DNA of 7,271 nucleotides, from the NCBI GenBank assembly GCA_036443405.1, contig JAZFYD010000163.1:1-7271 (forward strand), written 5' to 3'. The notes under the pieces were generated by a model that saw nothing but the letters and a program-made list of their open reading frames with translations, did not search any database and was not told where the DNA came from. Shown here piece after piece: positions 5,955 to 7,271 of the stretch. Each line of letters opens with the position of its first letter. The first letter of the stretch is position 1. The stretch comes from JAZFYD01 sp036443405. GTDB taxonomy: Bacteria; Planctomycetota; PLA2. Both the position numbers and the translations under genes were made by a program.

Positions 5955-6401
5955 ATGTCCATCGCGCTGATTTCCGACACGCATGGGCTCTTGCGGCCGG
6001 AGGTCGTCGACAGGCTTGCCGGGGCCGATCGAATCCTGCACATGGGCGATGTCGGCGATCCGGCGATCCTGACTCAGTTGCAGGAGATCGCTCCGCTGAC
6101 CGCGATCCGGGGAAATGTCGACTACGGGGATTGGGCGACGCGCCTTCCCGCGACGATCGAGGTCGACGTACACGGCCAGCGCGCGTACCTGATTCACAAC
6201 CTCGCGCAGCTCGACTTGGATCCCGCGGTCGCGGGCATCGACCTCGTGCTTTACGGCCACACGCACCGGCCGGACGAGCGGGAGGACGCGGGTGTTCTCT
6301 TCGTGAATCCGGGTTCGATCGGCCCGCGGCGGTTCGATCTGCCGGTTTCGATGGCGTGGCTCGATCCGGGTCCGAGCATCCGCTTCGAGACGGTGGCCTA
6401 G
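5955..6401 (+). CDS. YfcE/MJ0936-type metallophosphoesterase
   Basis: The 148-residue product has the full calcineurin-like motif set: SDTHG (metal ligands D8 and H10), HMGDVGD (D32), RGNVD (N54), H81 in LIHNL, GHTHRP (H102 and H104), then NPGSIGPRR (118-126), the signature ending of the small YfcE group. These are cytoplasmic two-metal phosphodiesterases, often manganese-dependent, with broad activity on model substrates and mostly unknown natural substrates. One small departure is that the usual HG after the fifth strand reads HN here (81-82); the ligand histidine is kept. The length is at the short end but complete. The gene lies 33 bp after the lipid kinase and is likely cotranscribed; a functional link through phosphorylated lipids is speculation. 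Only a weak AGAG-type ribosome site precedes ATG 5955. Degenerate repeats begin 6 bp past its stop. Confidence 0.92.
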   Translation: MSIALISDTHGLLRPEVVDRLAGADRILHMGDVGDPAILTQLQEIAPLTAIRGNVDYGDWATRLPATIEVDVHGQRAYLIHNLAQLDLDPAVAGIDLVLYGHTHRPDEREDAGVLFVNPGSIGPRRFDLPVSMAWLDPGPSIRFETVA

Positions 6402-6406
6402 TGTGT

Positions 6407-6497
6407 CTGGCCCAACGGCTGACGGTTTTGCTGGCCCAACCGCTGACGCCGTTGGAGCGTAGTGTTGCTGGCCCACGCTGTTGGAGCGTAACTTCGG
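6407..6497. repeat. Degenerate interleaved direct repeats with a hairpin
   Basis: CTGGCCCAACSGCTGACG occurs at 6407-6424 and 6431-6448 (17 of 18 identical), with a shortened third copy, CTGGCCCACGCTG, at 6468-6480. A second element, ACGCYGTTGGAGCGTA, occurs at 6446-6461 and 6475-6490 (15 of 16). Together they read as about three copies of a unit near 37 bp, with internal deletions in copies 1 and 3. ACGCT-GTTGG-AGCGT at 6475-6489 forms a perfect 5-bp hairpin, and CCAACGGC (6412-6419) can pair with GCCGTTGG (6449-6456). There is no T-run, so I do not call a terminator. The rest of the 185-bp spacer, to 6586, shows no clear promoter. Confidence 0.7.
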
Positions 6498-6586
6498 TCT
6501 CGATAGCGGGTTAGGCTCGGAGGCGGACCACGGGCGGCACGCCGCGCGCGATTCCTGCCCGGTTGGGCCCCGATGCGAGTCTATTG

Positions 6587-7090
6587 ATGCGAATGGACGA
6601 CGGGTTTGATGCCGTCTACGAAAGCTATGTGCGGGCGGTCCACGCTTACTTGGTCCGCCTGACGGGTAACCGTGCGACGGCCGACGACCTCTGTCAGGAG
6701 ACCTTTGTGCGCTATCTCCGCCACCGCGACCGGCTTCGTGAAGGCAACGGCGCGCTGGGGTCCTGGCTGTTTCGGGTCGCCACGAATCTGGCGTTCGATG
6801 ACAGACGAAAACGCCGTCCCGACCTCGTGGATGTCGAGCCGATTGCACGGCACGGCGACGCGCTCAAGGAGGCGGAGTCCCGCGACCTCGTAGCGCGTAT
6901 CTCTATCGAGATCGCGAAGATGCCTGACGAATTGCGCGCTGCGTTTCTGCTGCGCACCCAACACGAAATGACGTTTCCGCGCATGGCAACCGTGCTCGGC
7001 TGCTCGGAACGCACCGCCAAGGACCGCTATCGAAAGGCGCGCGACGTGCTCGCGGGCCGCTTGGATCCCCTCCTGCGGGAGGATTCCTGA
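6587..7090 (+). CDS. ECF-type sigma-70 family RNA polymerase sigma factor
   Basis: The 167-residue product has only sigma regions 2 and 4, as in the extracytoplasmic-function group. Region 2 covers about residues 8-77: FDAVYESYVRAVHAYLVRLTG, the core-binding DDLCQETFVRYLR (33-45), and GSWLFRVATNLAFDDRRKRR (58-77) for -10 recognition. A linker (78-104) leads to region 4 (about 105-155): MPDELRAAFLLR, then the helix-turn-helix MTFPRMATVLGCSERTAKDRYRKAR (128-152) for the -35 element. There is no C-terminal extension. The frame is open to a TTG at 6563. ATG 6587 is chosen because it fits the family N-terminus, though ATG 6593 is equally possible and no strong ribosome site is seen. It is followed 14 bp later by a probable anti-sigma gene, the common arrangement. 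Regulon and signal are unknown; I could not identify a self-regulated promoter upstream. Confidence 0.92.
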   Translation: MRMDDGFDAVYESYVRAVHAYLVRLTGNRATADDLCQETFVRYLRHRDRLREGNGALGSWLFRVATNLAFDDRRKRRPDLVDVEPIARHGDALKEAESRDLVARISIEIAKMPDELRAAFLLRTQHEMTFPRMATVLGCSERTAKDRYRKARDVLAGRLDPLLREDS

Positions 7091-7096
7091 GGGAGG
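7091..7096 (+). promoter_or_regulatory. Ribosome binding site of the downstream gene
   Basis: GGGAGG, 8 nt before ATG 7105. It is the strongest Shine-Dalgarno in the right part of the window and fixes the start of the partial gene. Confidence 0.75.
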
Positions 7097-7104
7097 AAAG
7101 CCTC

Positions 7105-7271
7105 ATGAGTCAAACAAACGAACTTCGCACCCTCCTGCTCGATTACCTGGACGATTTGCTCGACGCGGCCGGCCGCGCGCGCGTCGAGCAGATGCTGGGT
7201 CGCGATCCGGATGTCGCGGAAACGCTCTCGCGGCTGCGCCTGCTGCGCGGTGAGTTCTACAGGTCGCAGCC
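7105..7271 (+). CDS. Probable anti-sigma factor (partial, cut by window end)
   Basis: Only the first 55 codons are present; the frame is open at the window edge. The visible part is MSQTNELRTLLLDYLDDLLD, then AAGRARVEQMLGRDPDVAET and LSRLRLLRGEF. This matches the N-terminal pattern of anti-sigma domains: a short helix with LxxYLD, then a helix ending in a low-complexity DPD turn, then a Leu/Arg helix. The usual zinc-binding H-x3-C-x2-C of ZAS domains is absent in this stretch, so it would be a zinc-free variant. Support comes from its position 14 bp after the ECF sigma gene and from the strong ribosome site. The remainder, including any transmembrane segment or sensor domain, lies outside the window. 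It could also be another small regulatory protein. Confidence 0.65.
   Translation, partial: MSQTNELRTLLLDYLDDLLDAAGRARVEQMLGRDPDVAETLSRLRLLRGEFYRSQ

Noticed and set aside
5535..6848. A 437-codon minus-strand frame across three genes
   Set aside because: It runs antisense to the lipid kinase, phosphoesterase and sigma genes, all with clear family motifs, and its own translation looks random.

Overview
The window is GC-rich bacterial DNA with strong G/C preference at third codon positions in the genes called here. It looks like a Gram-negative-type lineage. The clues are a lipobox lipoprotein, a secreted FG-GAP/VCBS protein with a C-terminal ASPIC/UnbV domain (common in Planctomycetota, Acidobacteriota, Myxococcota and relatives), and an ECF sigma factor followed by a probable anti-sigma gene. 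No marker fixes the phylum, so the placement is inference.

Layout from left to right. Bases 86-1702 (minus) encode the seven-motif FG-GAP/VCBS plus ASPIC/UnbV protein. A TPR lipoprotein gene (1723-2445, plus) starts only 20 bp away, divergently. A membrane-anchored helical protein with a basic tail follows (2528-3274, plus). Next is a 434-bp non-coding gap holding a clear terminator hairpin (14-bp perfect stem, then a T-rich stretch) and three copies of a 10-mer. A GT4 glycosyltransferase (3709-4797, plus) then converges on a small double zinc-ribbon protein (4863-5162, minus). A 41-bp tandem repeat of 2.6 copies lies at their junction and supplies the 3' end of both genes. A divergent 195-bp spacer leads to a SEC59-type lipid (polyprenol, diacylglycerol or phytol) kinase (5358-5921) and a YfcE-type metallophosphoesterase (5955-6401), probably one operon. 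A 185-bp spacer with degenerate interleaved repeats precedes an ECF sigma factor (6587-7090) and a gene cut by the window edge (7105 onward) that looks like its anti-sigma partner.

How the genes relate: the GT4 enzyme and the lipid kinase could both serve envelope glycoconjugate or lipid-carrier metabolism, and the sigma/anti-sigma pair is a self-contained regulatory unit. There is no evidence that the whole window forms one system. I see no RNA gene, IS element, CRISPR array or recognisable defence system. The most distinctive signals are the 41-bp repeat shared by two convergent gene ends, the strong ribosome site leading into a five-codon in-frame ORF before the lipid kinase, the terminator 280 bp beyond the nearest upstream gene, and the repeats before the sigma gene.
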